In this document: piece by piece, positions 1-9,900 of the stretch
Layout of the letters: each line of letters begins with the position of its first letter
How positions within the stretch are numbered: position 1 is the first letter of the stretch
Origin: Bacteroidota bacterium
GTDB taxonomy: Bacteria; Bacteroidota; Bacteroidia; Chitinophagales; Chitinophagaceae
Reading direction: 5' to 3'
Assembly: GCA_004292605.1 (NCBI GenBank)
Contig: RDXK01000106.1
Location: forward strand, 1-34,760
DNA length: 34,760 nt
Translations under genes and position numbers: made by a program
Notes under the pieces: model-generated
The model's input: the letters and a program-made list of their open reading frames with translations, nothing else
Database searches by the model: none
What the model was told of the DNA's origin: nothing

Positions 1-2
1 AA

Positions 3-82
3 TCGGCTCTTCGACATGTTCCGCAGGGCATGTCGAAAGGCAAATAAAAGCAGATTTGTAATCTGCTGGTGAGGCAACTTTG
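3..82 (+). repeat. Dispersed palindromic repeat, family A, copy 1
   Basis: First of three copies of an about 80-bp element (the others start at 11954 and 12064). It contains a 9-bp inverted repeat, TTCGACATG...CATGTCGAA, around a 10-base loop. A second perfect hairpin, GCAGATT-TGT-AATCTGC, lies at 50-66, and the element ends in the shared word GCAACTTTG. All three copies are in the same orientation. The form resembles REP-type elements mobilised by IS200-like (RAYT) transposases. That link is inference, supported by a RAYT remnant next to copy 2. Confidence 0.8.
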
Positions 83-157
83 ATGCTATGTCGTGGTTAG
101 TGGCATACGAACCAAGGCTCTCAACGCTTTCTCAGCCAACAATTCAAATTAGGATTT

Positions 158-376
158 CTATAAGAAGGGAGTAGATTGTTGTATGAAATTTCCGCCATTG
201 ATTTTTATGGCATAAATACTACTTCTACTATTTTGAGCTTCTTTATTTACATATGTTTCACTGTTATTAACACCAGCGAAATATTTCCGGTTATAATATC
301 TCTTAAAATCGTCATCTAATTTAATTGCAGTAAGGGATGCCATGTGCAAATTGCTTTTTAGTTTTTTATTTCATCA
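158..376 (-). pseudogene. IS110-family transposase, C-terminal remnant
   Basis: Read on the minus strand from a stop near 376, the frame gives KKLKSNLHMASLTAIKLDDD followed by FKRYYNRK, and ends at a stop at 158. This resembles the C-terminal transposase_20 region of IS110/IS116/IS902 transposases, where an LHMAALSA-like helix is followed by a YxRK motif and a final IYAIIK-like strand. The catalytic N-terminal RuvC-like domain is absent, and the rest of the tail (AGVNNSETYVNKEAQNS) has diverged from the usual EGKNKM-type sequence. It is therefore a dead fragment. It lies between repeats A1 and B1, in a region rich in mobile-element debris. The family call rests on remembered motifs, not on a search. 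Confidence 0.55.
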
Positions 377-412
377 TTGTGGGCGTTGCAATCGTGGTAG
401 TTCGTGGCTCCG

Positions 413-472
413 CTATCCCTAGTCTTTACGCATAGCGGCCTACGGAAGTTTAATGCACTGTAGAGTCTGCGA
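413..472 (+). repeat. Dispersed palindromic repeat, family B, copy 1 (degenerate)
   Basis: Related to the copies at 11713 and 12180: the order is ctatcc-tagtct-tacgc-tagcgg-cctacgg, then a stretch ending in the shared word TAGAGTCTGC. The hairpin arms have mutated here, so this looks like an old copy. Confidence 0.6.
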
Positions 473-1050
473 GTTGGGTATTATATCGTAATACTCCACT
501 GTTTGGCCTGTTTCTTAGCACATGTAAAACCAACGTAGTAATGCATTTGTAATGCGTTAATTATCGGTAAAAAAATTAATACCCGTTCGGGTTGGTTGCT
601 TGTATGGCTGCACTAGCCATAACGAACATCGCTATTCGATGAATAAAATGCGTTGCCAGAAAAGCAAAGAAAACAGGGTTGCAAAACAAGTTGATTCAAC
701 CGATTTTCAGCAGATACGCCCCTACCTTCAAGAAGGTTCATATCAAGAAAAACGTACACCTATTTTCAAGAGTTGTAACCCCTCTCCTCCGATGTACTTC
801 AGTGTACCCCACAACGAATTAGCTAATAAACCGTAGAGTTTACCAATTACGTATTTGGAAAAGTTTTTGTTTGTATGTAGGCATTTGGTTTTAAGATGTG
901 CCTACTAGGCAAAAGTGTTCGTAAATGAATAGGCACGAAAATAAGCTGATAACGACCGTTTCAAATTCGCACAGCGGCAAAGCCTACTTATTTGGACAGA
1001 AAATATTTTAAAATGGAACTGAGCTAGAAAGCTATGGTATTTTTTGATAT
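473..1050. other. Noncoding stretch left of the RHS locus
   Basis: No convincing gene is seen. Small inverted repeats are present: GCATT-TGT-AATGC near 543-555, ACCCG-TT-CGGGT near 581-592, and a GTAGGCA...TGCCTAC pair near 876-905. The 78-codon open frame at 600-836 has no recognisable domain and amino-acid usage unlike its neighbours. The stretch looks like decayed mobile or repeat DNA. Confidence 0.5.
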
Positions 1051-1097
1051 TCACGTGAAATCACGTTAAAAGAACGTTAAAACAGTTTTTACTTTTA
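1051..1097 (+). promoter_or_regulatory. Phased direct repeats and putative promoter of the RHS locus
   Basis: Three related words follow one another at 10-11-bp spacing: ACGTGAAA (1053), ACGTTAAAA (1063) and ACGTTAAAA (1074). They are followed by TACTTTTA at 1090-1097, a 7-of-8 match to the Bacteroidota -7 box TAnnTTTG, 22 bp before the start codon at 1120. Helical phasing suggests a binding site for a regulator. This is inference. Confidence 0.35.
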
Positions 1098-1119
1098 GTG
1101 TGTTAAAGCTCTCCCGCTG

Positions 1120-2589
1120 ATGCGTATACGTAAACACCTTTTAGTTTTTGTTTTGCCCTGTTTGCTTTTGGTTAATATGGCCTCTGCTCAAGATGAACAA
1201 CGAACTTTGAGTGGCTTTGAGAAACTTTCGAATCAATATCTGGCGGCTACTACCAAAAGCTCGGACCTGCTAGCTAAAAAGTTAGAGCGGAGTAGAAAAA
1301 AAATATTGCAGCGTTTTGATAAATATGAACAAAAATGCATTGAGAAATTAAAAAAGATAGATAGTGCTGCCGCACAAACCTATGTGACTAGTAAGGCATC
1401 GGAATTAATTGATGGTAATGGCTCTACTGCGTTAGGTACACTCCCCCACCCGACGGATTCTACAAAAGGATATACATACAATGGGCGAATAGACACCTTG
1501 AAAACAACTGTACAATATTTGGTAAACACTACTAACCAGCAGGAAAAAGTTCAAAAAGCACTCAGCAGCCTGCAAAGTGTGCAAAAAAAGTTCACCGCTG
1601 CTAATATTACAGGCCTACAATTAGAAAAAAATAAACAAGAACTAGCAACCTTGCTAAAGCAACATGGGCTGCAAAACTATATTAAGGCATTGGATAAAGA
1701 GGTTTACTATTATCAGCAGCAACTTAATGAATACAAGGCACTACTAAAAGATGGAAAGAAAATGGAGCAAAAGTTTTTAGCTATGCTACATACCATTCCT
1801 AGTTTTAATAACTTTTTGAAGCAAAACAGTGAGTTGGCTCGCCTATTTAACATACCCGGTAACAATACTGTAAGTGGTGCTTTAGGAACCAACGTGGCAG
1901 GGTTACAAACCCGTAGCCAAGTACAACAATTACTGCAAAACCAATTGGGAATACCTAACAACCCAGGCGTGATGGGAAATAACCCACAACAATTTTTACA
2001 ACAACCATTACAAGGTGCCGTAGAAGAAATAAACCAACTGAAAAAACAAGCTCATCAGTTTTTAGATGGTGCTGAGGGTAATGCCAGCATGCCCAATTTT
2101 AAGCCTAACACAGAAAAAAATAAACGCTTGCTACAAAGGATAGAATGGGGAATGAATATACAAAGCACCAAAAATAATATACTACTGCCTGCAACCACTG
2201 ATATAGCGATAAATATTGGATATAAACTGAATAGTAAAAGTGTTATTGGCGTAGGGGTTGGTTATAAAATGGGATGGGGAAAGCCCTTTAAAGATATTGC
2301 TATAACCCACGAAGGAATTAGCCTGCGTAGTTTTCTGGATTATAAAATACTTAAACGAAATAGTATTTGGATAACGGGTGGATATGAACAAAATTTTATG
2401 CAACGATTTTCCCAGTTACCACAACTAGCGAACTACAGCCAATGGCAGCAAAGCGGATTACTTGGACTAACCAAGAAATATAAGATAGGACGCAAAATGG
2501 GAAATGTTCAACTACTATGGGACTTTCTAAGCTATCAACAGCGCTCCCCTACCCAAGAATTTATTTTTAGAACAGGACTAAATTTTTAA
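1120..2589 (+). CDS. Exported coiled-coil / outer-membrane beta-barrel protein of the RHS locus
   Basis: This 489-residue protein has a clear signal peptide (residues 1-23, cleaved after ASA in VNMASA-QDE). A charged helical, probably coiled-coil region rich in K, E and Q covers about residues 25-310, with a Gln/Asn-rich stretch near 255-300. The last 145 residues alternate polar and hydrophobic residues in strands such as IAINIGYKL, VIGVGVGYKM and SIWITGGYEQ. The chain ends in phenylalanine, as expected of outer-membrane barrel proteins. I recognise no named family. Its place as first gene ahead of two RHS proteins suggests it anchors, exports or displays them at the outer membrane (inference). 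The start follows a putative promoter with phased repeats. Codon use resembles the core genes. Confidence 0.75.
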   Translation: MRIRKHLLVFVLPCLLLVNMASAQDEQRTLSGFEKLSNQYLAATTKSSDLLAKKLERSRKKILQRFDKYEQKCIEKLKKIDSAAAQTYVTSKASELIDGNGSTALGTLPHPTDSTKGYTYNGRIDTLKTTVQYLVNTTNQQEKVQKALSSLQSVQKKFTAANITGLQLEKNKQELATLLKQHGLQNYIKALDKEVYYYQQQLNEYKALLKDGKKMEQKFLAMLHTIPSFNNFLKQNSELARLFNIPGNNTVSGALGTNVAGLQTRSQVQQLLQNQLGIPNNPGVMGNNPQQFLQQPLQGAVEEINQLKKQAHQFLDGAEGNASMPNFKPNTEKNKRLLQRIEWGMNIQSTKNNILLPATTDIAINIGYKLNSKSVIGVGVGYKMGWGKPFKDIAITHEGISLRSFLDYKILKRNSIWITGGYEQNFMQRFSQLPQLANYSQWQQSGLLGLTKKYKIGRKMGNVQLLWDFLSYQQRSPTQEFIFRTGLNF

Positions 2590-2742
2590 CTAATGAAGCC
2601 ATCTATAATAACCACCCTACCAATATAAACCCACTAACACTATTTTAATATTACAACAGTATGTCGATAACTTTTGTACAACACAATTTATACTACGCTT
2701 ACCTCAATTCATAATAATCTAGAAAACTCAAACAACTTATAT

Positions 2743-5700
2743 ATGATAATGAAAATTTGGGCAACATCGGTTTTGATTGCATTGACAACCATAGTTTTTG
2801 GGCAATTAGATACTGAAAAACATTTTGCTGAATTGAAAAATCCAATACCACCGTCCCCAAACGCTAGCTCATTAGGAAAATTCGGAGAATATCCTGTAGG
2901 TTTATACACTGGAGTTCCAAGTATACAAATACCAATTTATGATATAGAATTACACGGAACGAAACTACCTATATCTCTATCTTACCATGCTTCTGGAATA
3001 AAGGTTGGTGAAGTAGCAAGTTGGGTTGGACTAGGCTGGACGTTACAGGGAGGTGGTGCAATTTCTAGAGCTATACGAGGACAGGCAGATGAATCGATAC
3101 AAACTGGTTATCTACACCATCGTCAAACAAACTATATCAATCCAACCAATGTCAGTGTGGGAATAGTTAATCAGACTACTTTAAGCTACAATCAATTTTT
3201 GATAGACGCAGCGAACGGCGAAATTGATACTGAGCCAGATTCATATAGTTTTAATGCATTTGGCGAATCGTTTAGTTTCTTCTTTGGCAATAATGGACAG
3301 ATTATAAGTAATCCAGCGAACTCAATAAAAATTACGACGAATTTTTTAAGTAATTCCCTTAGTTCAGAATTCTATGTAACGCTTGAGAATGGCATAAAAC
3401 TGGTATTTGGAGGACAAAACTTTGTTGAGTATACTAGAAATACTAGACGTAGCGGTACACCTACCTATATAAGTAGCTGGATGCTTAAGAAGGTGACTTT
3501 GCTAAATGGATCTGAGATAAACCTCTCCTACAATTCGGTAAATACTCTGCAGGACTCTTACTCCGCAGAATCGGACTACATTGTTTACAAATTAGATGCG
3601 AACCACTGCGGGGAAAGGGCTACTCCAACTTCTTCTAAGAAAGTGGTTGAAATTTTGGAGATAACCACACTGCAGCTTGCCACCATTGAAACGGAAAACG
3701 AAGTTGTTTCCTTTGTGGCAAATACAGTTGCAAGGGAAGATTTCAAAAATTGTTACTCTTTGAAAGAGGTTATTGTGACCGACAAACGATTAGGAATTCA
3801 AATATGCCGGTTTCTATTTAACTATGAATACTCAACTGCGTCGTATTCGAATGTTTATTTAAACAGAATAGCTCCGGAGGATCTATCGTATTACAGTAAA
3901 AGGCTGAAGTTGAAAAAACTTATTAAGGTATCTAACAGTGGCGACGCTAATAAACAAGAATGGAGTTTTGAATACAATCCCGTTACCTTACCCTCTCGAA
4001 GATCCTACGCCCAAGATTATTGGGGTTATTTCAATGGAGCAGTAAACAATAATTCATTGCTACCAAACGTATATTATCAAGTTCCGCCGAATAACCCGTA
4101 CTCGGAAAATGTTCGAACAACCACTGGATTTATGCCTGAGAACCATCCGCATGAAAATGTGAAGGATGCAGTGGAATCGTTTATGAAAGCCGAGACGCTC
4201 GTCAAAATTATCTACCCAACAGGAGGGTTTACAAATTTTAACTATGAGGCCAATAGGTTAAATGTTACAAAAGAAAGATTTACCACCGATAACAAAACAC
4301 TTCAATTTAATTTATCTACTAGTAATAACCCATTCATAAATACCTATGACGTTGCATTTACCGTTACTAAGCCTCAATATATTTATCTAAGCTTGAATGG
4401 AAATATCAGTCAAAGTATACTAGACGAGAGAATAAACTCAAGTATTTCTGGATCTGTGATCAATAGCAATGGCAATGTTGTGGCGAGTGTAATTTTATTT
4501 AATCAACAGGGAGGCAGTTCAACAAGATGGTATAATTTATTAGAAGCTGGAAATTATACGTTAAGGCTAAGTACAAATTTATCTCAAAATGACTTCGTAA
4601 CGGGATTTGATCAGGCTTCTGCACATTTGTTTTTAAAGTACGAAAAATCTGATGGTGTTTCAAGTTTTCAAGAATTGGTAGGTGGGTTAAGGGTTAGTAG
4701 CATTGAAGATTTTGATGTAATCACGATGCAAAAAGTAATGGAAAAAAAATATACGTATGAACAACCACTTTTACTTTCCACGGTAAACGACCCTAATAAC
4801 TTTTTGTCTACAAGTACATTATCATCTGAAAGGGTAGTTGGAACTTATCCAGAAACCCCATCTACAATTACATGTATGTTTCAAAAGGTTACTAGGAATA
4901 GCTCCACCAACTACTCGTTTGGTACAACAAGAGGTGGAATTGTTGGCTATGGTAAAGTGACCGTGGAAGGAGGTGTTAATGGGAGCAATGGCAGAGAGGT
5001 AAACTACTTTAGTAACGAACCTGATGTAGTAAATACTTACTTCCCCTTCCCCCCAAATGTTTCCAAAGAAAATAGAAGAGGACTACTATTAAAACAAGAG
5101 TATTACACTAGCGGTAATGTACTAACGAAAAAAATTGAAAACATCTATCAATTTAATTACGCCCAGTTTTTAAATACCATTAAAGCTGGCTTTAAAAATC
5201 AACTCACTTCCAATCAGTGTGCCCAACAACCGCCTGAAATTTGCAATGTAGTAAGTGCGTTTTATGAGACGTTATCGGAGCGAATAAATAAAACAGAAAC
5301 TACTGAAACCAGTTTTGATAATTTGGGCAACTCGCAAGTGAACACGACTAGGTACTACTACGACAACCCTGTAAATAAGAATCCTACAAGAACTACAACG
5401 TTAGATAGTAAAGGACATATTGTAACAAATATTAGTTATACGCCGTTAGATAAATCCCTGATACTGGCTAGGACGCCTCTAGCACCTTATGCCTCTCAAG
5501 CAATTGATGAACTAGTTTCAAAAAACCAAATTAACGTTCCTATATTCAAAGAAACATCCAGAAATAGCCATTTGGTAAGTCAAAGCCTTGTAAATTATTG
5601 GACTTCAAACGTTGGGTTAACCCTTCCATCTAGTGTAGCATCTAAGATTGGTAATGAGCCATTGGAAACCAAGGTTTTATTTAATGGGTATGATTCGAAG

Positions 5701-6462
5701 GGGAATATTTTGGAGCAACAAAAGAGTAATGATGTACCTGAATGCTTTATTTGGGGTTATAACCAACAATATCCTGTAGCTAAAATTATTGGCGCAACGT
5801 GGAGCCAGGCAAATGCAGTATTTAGGACTGAAGATTTGGCAGAAATAGCCCATCCATCTTCTGACGAAAGTTTACGTAATGTACTGCAAAAGTTACGTTT
5901 GCAGCTACCCCAAGCAGTTGTAAATACCTATACTTATCGACCCTTAATAGGAATAAGCTCTCAAACTGATGCTAATAACAAAACTACTTATTACTTCTAT
6001 GATGCATTTAACCGATTGAGTTTAGTGAAGGACCGCAACGGTAATGTTTTGAAACGTATTTGTTATAACTATCAAGGGCAGCCGGAAGTTTGCTATTCGC
6101 AACCTGCCACGGTGGTAGTGCCTCCACCCCCACCAACAACTATTTATGTAAGGTTAAGGATTGAGGACCCGATATACTATTGGGATGCTACCTATGCTAA
6201 CATTGTGGTTTATTTTTATGCTGATGCCAATGGTACCGTACCATTAACTGTAAATAACCTTGCCATTGACTACCAAATTGTGGATTGTTCAGGTTTTGCC
6301 AATAACCTAAATGCCACGGCCGACGGCGTAACAAGTTTGGTATTACAAACGGGTACACCAATAAGTAATAACCATTACTATAACTGGACAACGGGCCATT
6401 ATGATATGTGTGAATACATGATTACTTTATTAGGCTCAGCAAATTATTCCATCATACCTTAA
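2743..6462 (+). CDS. RHS/YD-repeat protein with SpvB-like N-terminus, no toxin tip
   Basis: About 1239 residues. Translation most likely starts at ATG 2743 (or 2749), giving a signal peptide IWATSVLIALTTIVFG; the frame is open further upstream to a TTG at 2674 but without signal-peptide logic. Residues about 45-130 contain YPVGLYTGVPSIQIPIYDI and SYHASGIKVGEVASWVGLGW, the N-terminal signature shared by Bacteroidota RHS proteins and SpvB/TcB-type proteins. The middle is a long beta-rich region. Only one clear YD-type motif is seen, near residue 1080 (YYFYDAFNRLSLVKDRNGNV). A run of five prolines near residue 1125 then links to a roughly 105-residue beta-sandwich-like tail. There is no RHS core (DPxG) and no toxin tip. 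Codon choice is unlike the neighbours until about 6060, then turns native-like. It may form half of an RHS shell with the gene at 6948. Confidence 0.8.
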   Translation: MIMKIWATSVLIALTTIVFGQLDTEKHFAELKNPIPPSPNASSLGKFGEYPVGLYTGVPSIQIPIYDIELHGTKLPISLSYHASGIKVGEVASWVGLGWTLQGGGAISRAIRGQADESIQTGYLHHRQTNYINPTNVSVGIVNQTTLSYNQFLIDAANGEIDTEPDSYSFNAFGESFSFFFGNNGQIISNPANSIKITTNFLSNSLSSEFYVTLENGIKLVFGGQNFVEYTRNTRRSGTPTYISSWMLKKVTLLNGSEINLSYNSVNTLQDSYSAESDYIVYKLDANHCGERATPTSSKKVVEILEITTLQLATIETENEVVSFVANTVAREDFKNCYSLKEVIVTDKRLGIQICRFLFNYEYSTASYSNVYLNRIAPEDLSYYSKRLKLKKLIKVSNSGDANKQEWSFEYNPVTLPSRRSYAQDYWGYFNGAVNNNSLLPNVYYQVPPNNPYSENVRTTTGFMPENHPHENVKDAVESFMKAETLVKIIYPTGGFTNFNYEANRLNVTKERFTTDNKTLQFNLSTSNNPFINTYDVAFTVTKPQYIYLSLNGNISQSILDERINSSISGSVINSNGNVVASVILFNQQGGSSTRWYNLLEAGNYTLRLSTNLSQNDFVTGFDQASAHLFLKYEKSDGVSSFQELVGGLRVSSIEDFDVITMQKVMEKKYTYEQPLLLSTVNDPNNFLSTSTLSSERVVGTYPETPSTITCMFQKVTRNSSTNYSFGTTRGGIVGYGKVTVEGGVNGSNGREVNYFSNEPDVVNTYFPFPPNVSKENRRGLLLKQEYYTSGNVLTKKIENIYQFNYAQFLNTIKAGFKNQLTSNQCAQQPPEICNVVSAFYETLSERINKTETTETSFDNLGNSQVNTTRYYYDNPVNKNPTRTTTLDSKGHIVTNISYTPLDKSLILARTPLAPYASQAIDELVSKNQINVPIFKETSRNSHLVSQSLVNYWTSNVGLTLPSSVASKIGNEPLETKVLFNGYDSKGNILEQQKSNDVPECFIWGYNQQYPVAKIIGATWSQANAVFRTEDLAEIAHPSSDESLRNVLQKLRLQLPQAVVNTYTYRPLIGISSQTDANNKTTYYFYDAFNRLSLVKDRNGNVLKRICYNYQGQPEVCYSQPATVVVPPPPPTTIYVRLRIEDPIYYWDATYANIVVYFYADANGTVPLTVNNLAIDYQIVDCSGFANNLNATADGVTSLVLQTGTPISNNHYYNWTTGHYDMCEYMITLLGSANYSIIP

Positions 6463-6474
6463 AAACCACGTAAT

Positions 6475-6885
6475 ATGTACAAATACATTTTTATATTTTT
6501 AGCCATATGTGTGCCCGGAATTGTATACTCGCAAACTGGGGGTACGGTGCAACGAGATACGTTATTAGCCCGAGAACTCCGTTTTTGGAAGCAAAAACTA
6601 AGTTTAGATTCGCAGCAGCTAGCCAGTTTTACCACGGAGTACCAACAATCTATGCGAATTACAGATTCCTTACGGCAGCAATCGCCCGCTATCGCTGGTA
6701 ACGGTTCTGCAATGCTGGCCGCTGCCTTAAAGGCTGAGGTGGAAAGGCATGAGGCCGCCTTAAAGCTAATACTCAACACTAGCCAATGGCAAGTTTTTAA
6801 CACGGAAAACATCCTACGTAAAGAAGCTGTTAACCGTAGAATTCAACAGAGAAACGGTCAAGTACCCGCTAATACCAACCCTTAA
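6475..6885 (+). CDS. Small exported helical protein between the two RHS genes
   Basis: 136 residues with a signal peptide (MYKYIFIFLAICVPGIVYSQ). The mature part is helical, charged and Gln-rich, with a segment SLDSQQLASFTTEYQQSMR and a later amphipathic helix AALKAEVERHEAALKLIL. The pattern is loosely like small periplasmic Spy/CpxP-type chaperones, but no LTxxQ motif is clear, so no family is assigned. It starts 12 bp after the upstream RHS gene stops and about 60 bp before the next RHS gene, so it is probably cotranscribed. The leader before its ATG (ttaaaaaccacgtaat) is nearly repeated before the ATG at 6909. A role as chaperone or linker for RHS secretion is possible but unproven. Confidence 0.7.
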   Translation: MYKYIFIFLAICVPGIVYSQTGGTVQRDTLLARELRFWKQKLSLDSQQLASFTTEYQQSMRITDSLRQQSPAIAGNGSAMLAAALKAEVERHEAALKLILNTSQWQVFNTENILRKEAVNRRIQQRNGQVPANTNP

Positions 6886-6947
6886 ATTAACCCATTAAAA
6901 ACTACGTTATGCCAAGCTATCACGTATATACCCCACACCACCGAAAC

Positions 6948-9900
6948 ATGGTAAAAAAAATCACCCTTTTTGGGGTGTGGTTATTGCAAATTTGTGGTAG
7001 CAGTACCTTACAAGCACAGCTGCAACCCGCTAGCTATAACCCCACAGCACCCCTTAACTATATACGAGTGTGGGATGCTAAAGCACCCGAACAAGACCAT
7101 GCAGCATTGGTAAATCGCCCTTTGAGAGATGTGGTGCAAACTACTAACTATATGGACGGTTTAGGCCGGCCGCTGCAGACGGTGGTAAAGCAAGGCTCCC
7201 TATCGGCCAATGGTAATGTAGATTTAGTAATACCCAAGTATTACGATGCCTTTGGGAGAGAATCGCACCAGTTTTTGCCCTTTGCAGCTAATAGTGCCAA
7301 CGGTAATTTTAAGTATGATCCTTTTCAACAACAAGCAACTTTTTATACCAATTATCCTCCAGCGCAAAACGAAACGTTTTATTACACTGAAACGCAATTT
7401 GAAGCTAGCCCGCTTAACCGACCAGAAAAAGTGCTAGCACCCGGTAATAGCTGGGTAGGTAGCAACCGAGGAGTACATACTAGCTACCGTATCAACGATT
7501 TAGCGGACGATGTTAAAATTTTAACAGTGAACGCTGCTGGCAACTACTTATACGAAGGCACGTATGCCGCTGGACAATTGTACGAAACCGCCACCACCGA
7601 TGAGCAAGGTAGGCAAGTGGTAGAATATAAAAACAAAGAAGGACAAGTAATATTAAAAAAAGTACAGATAGATAATACTGTAGGGGCATCCCACCGCGGA
7701 TGGCTATGTACCTACTACGTGTACGATGACTACAATAGGCTAAGGCTGGTGATACAGCCCAAGGGTGTGCAGCAACTATTAAGTAATAACTTCAACTTTC
7801 GTAGTGAAATAATTAATGAACTATGTTTTAGGTATGAATACGATGGTAAGGGTAGGATGATAGAAAAAAAAGTACCAGGTGCTGGGCCCGTACAGATGGT
7901 GTATGACAATAGAGATAGATTGGTAATGACACAAGATGGGTTTCAAGCGACTAACAATTTTAAATGGCTGTGTACTGAGTATGATCATTTAAACAGACCT
8001 ATAAAAACTTTTTTAACGGAATGGGATAATACAAGGGAAAATATTCAAGAAGCTATTACCAACATGCCCGACCTATCGCTTCAGGATTACTTGATTCATT
8101 ATATTGGTACTGGAGCAGATGTTCTTACAGAAACGTTTTATGATAACTATAATTGGGACCCTAGTAATTTTCATAGTGGCCTGCAAGCTGATTTAAACAC
8201 TAGCTTTCACACGCCCTATATGCTTGCTGCTAGCAACACCTACCCCTACCCTTTAGAGGTAGAGCAAAGCAATGCCACTTTGGGAATGGTAACCGGAACA
8301 AGGGTTAAAATACTAGATGGCGGCCACAACTTTATTACTACTGTAAATATTTACGATGCCGATGGACGGCTGATACAAACGCAAGCCAACAACTTGAGCG
8401 GCGGTACCGATATTACTACCACGCAATATAGTTTTAGTGGCCAACCCCTGCGAACCGTAAGCCGATTAGAAAAAGTGGGTAGTGTGGATTTAGTTACGGT
8501 AAGTATACCAGCATACGACGACCTAGGCCGCCTAACCCAAACTACCAAAACTGTGGAAGGAAATGTTTACGGTAACACGGTAAACGCTACGCAGCAAATC
8601 AATCAAAATACCTACGATGCCCTAGGACAGTTAACAACCAAAAAACTACACCCCCAACATAATAACGGTGCCGGTATACAAGAGCTAAACTACGACTACA
8701 ATATACGTGGCTGGCTATTAGGTATTAATAGAGCATTTTTAACCGCCACCAATAACAGTAACAATAAAAGTTTTGGCTTTGAGTTAGCCTATGACAAGCC
8801 TACTAATATAGTGGGTGGCCACGGCTACACGCCCATGTTTAATGGTAATATAGCAGGTACCACATGGAAAAGCATGGGCGACAACGAAAAACGTAGGTAC
8901 GACTATACCTACGATAATGCCAACCGCTTACTAACTGCCCATTTTACCCAGTTTACCAACGGTGGTTTTAACCAAGATGCTGGCCTAAACTTTAACAGCC
9001 GTATGGGTGATGGTGTAAACCATACTACTGCTTACGATGCTAATGGTAATATTGTTGCTATGACACAGCATGGCATGAAAGGCCCCGCCATAGCAGAAAT
9101 AGACAGGCTACAATATACCTACCAAGTAGAAGGCCTAAGTAATAAATTACGAGCCGTAACTGAAATAGGGGGCCAAGGAAATATCAATAACCAATTAGGC
9201 GATTTTAGAGACGGTAATAGAAGTGATGATGACTATAGCTATGATGCCAACGGAAATTTAATAGAGGATAGAAATAAAAAAATTAACCAAATACAGTACA
9301 ACCATTTAAACCTGCCACAGCTTATACAAGTAGAAGGCCGCGGCACTATTGGGTATGTATACGATGCCATGGGCACTAAACTTAGCAAAACCGTTAGTGA
9401 AAATGGTACTACTAAAACTACTGAATATGTAGCAGGTGGCGTTTTTGAAGGTGATACTTTTTACTTTTTAAGCTTTGAGGAAGGGCGGATACGCTATGTA
9501 CCACCTACTGGTGCTGGCAGTGCTACGCTAGCGTTTGATTATATGCTTAAAGATCATCTCGGAAATGTACGCATGGTGCTTACCGACGAGCAAAAAACCA
9601 TGGCTTACCCACCAGCATCGTTAGAGGATAATACACTAGCTACAGAACAGCAATATTACCATGTGGCCCCCAGTAACCGTAAACATAAAAATACCATACC
9701 TAACTACCCTGCCGACGGCTACACTAGCCCAAACAACTATGTGCACCAGCTAAATGGCAATAGCCCTAGTAACGCCGTGGGTAGTAGTATAGTTCTTAGG
9801 GTAATGAGTGGCGATAAAGTAAATATACGTGCCACTAGCTGGTACGCTGATAATGCTACCCCACAATCACCTAACAATAGCCTACCCAATATACTTGCTG

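Noticed and set aside
600-836. 78-codon open frame left of the RHS locus
   Set aside because: No domain, no start context, and residue use unlike real genes here; it lies in decayed repeat-rich DNA.
6507-6812. Alternative frames over the small exported gene
   Set aside because: The frame at 6475 has a signal peptide and proper spacing to both neighbours; the others lack both.
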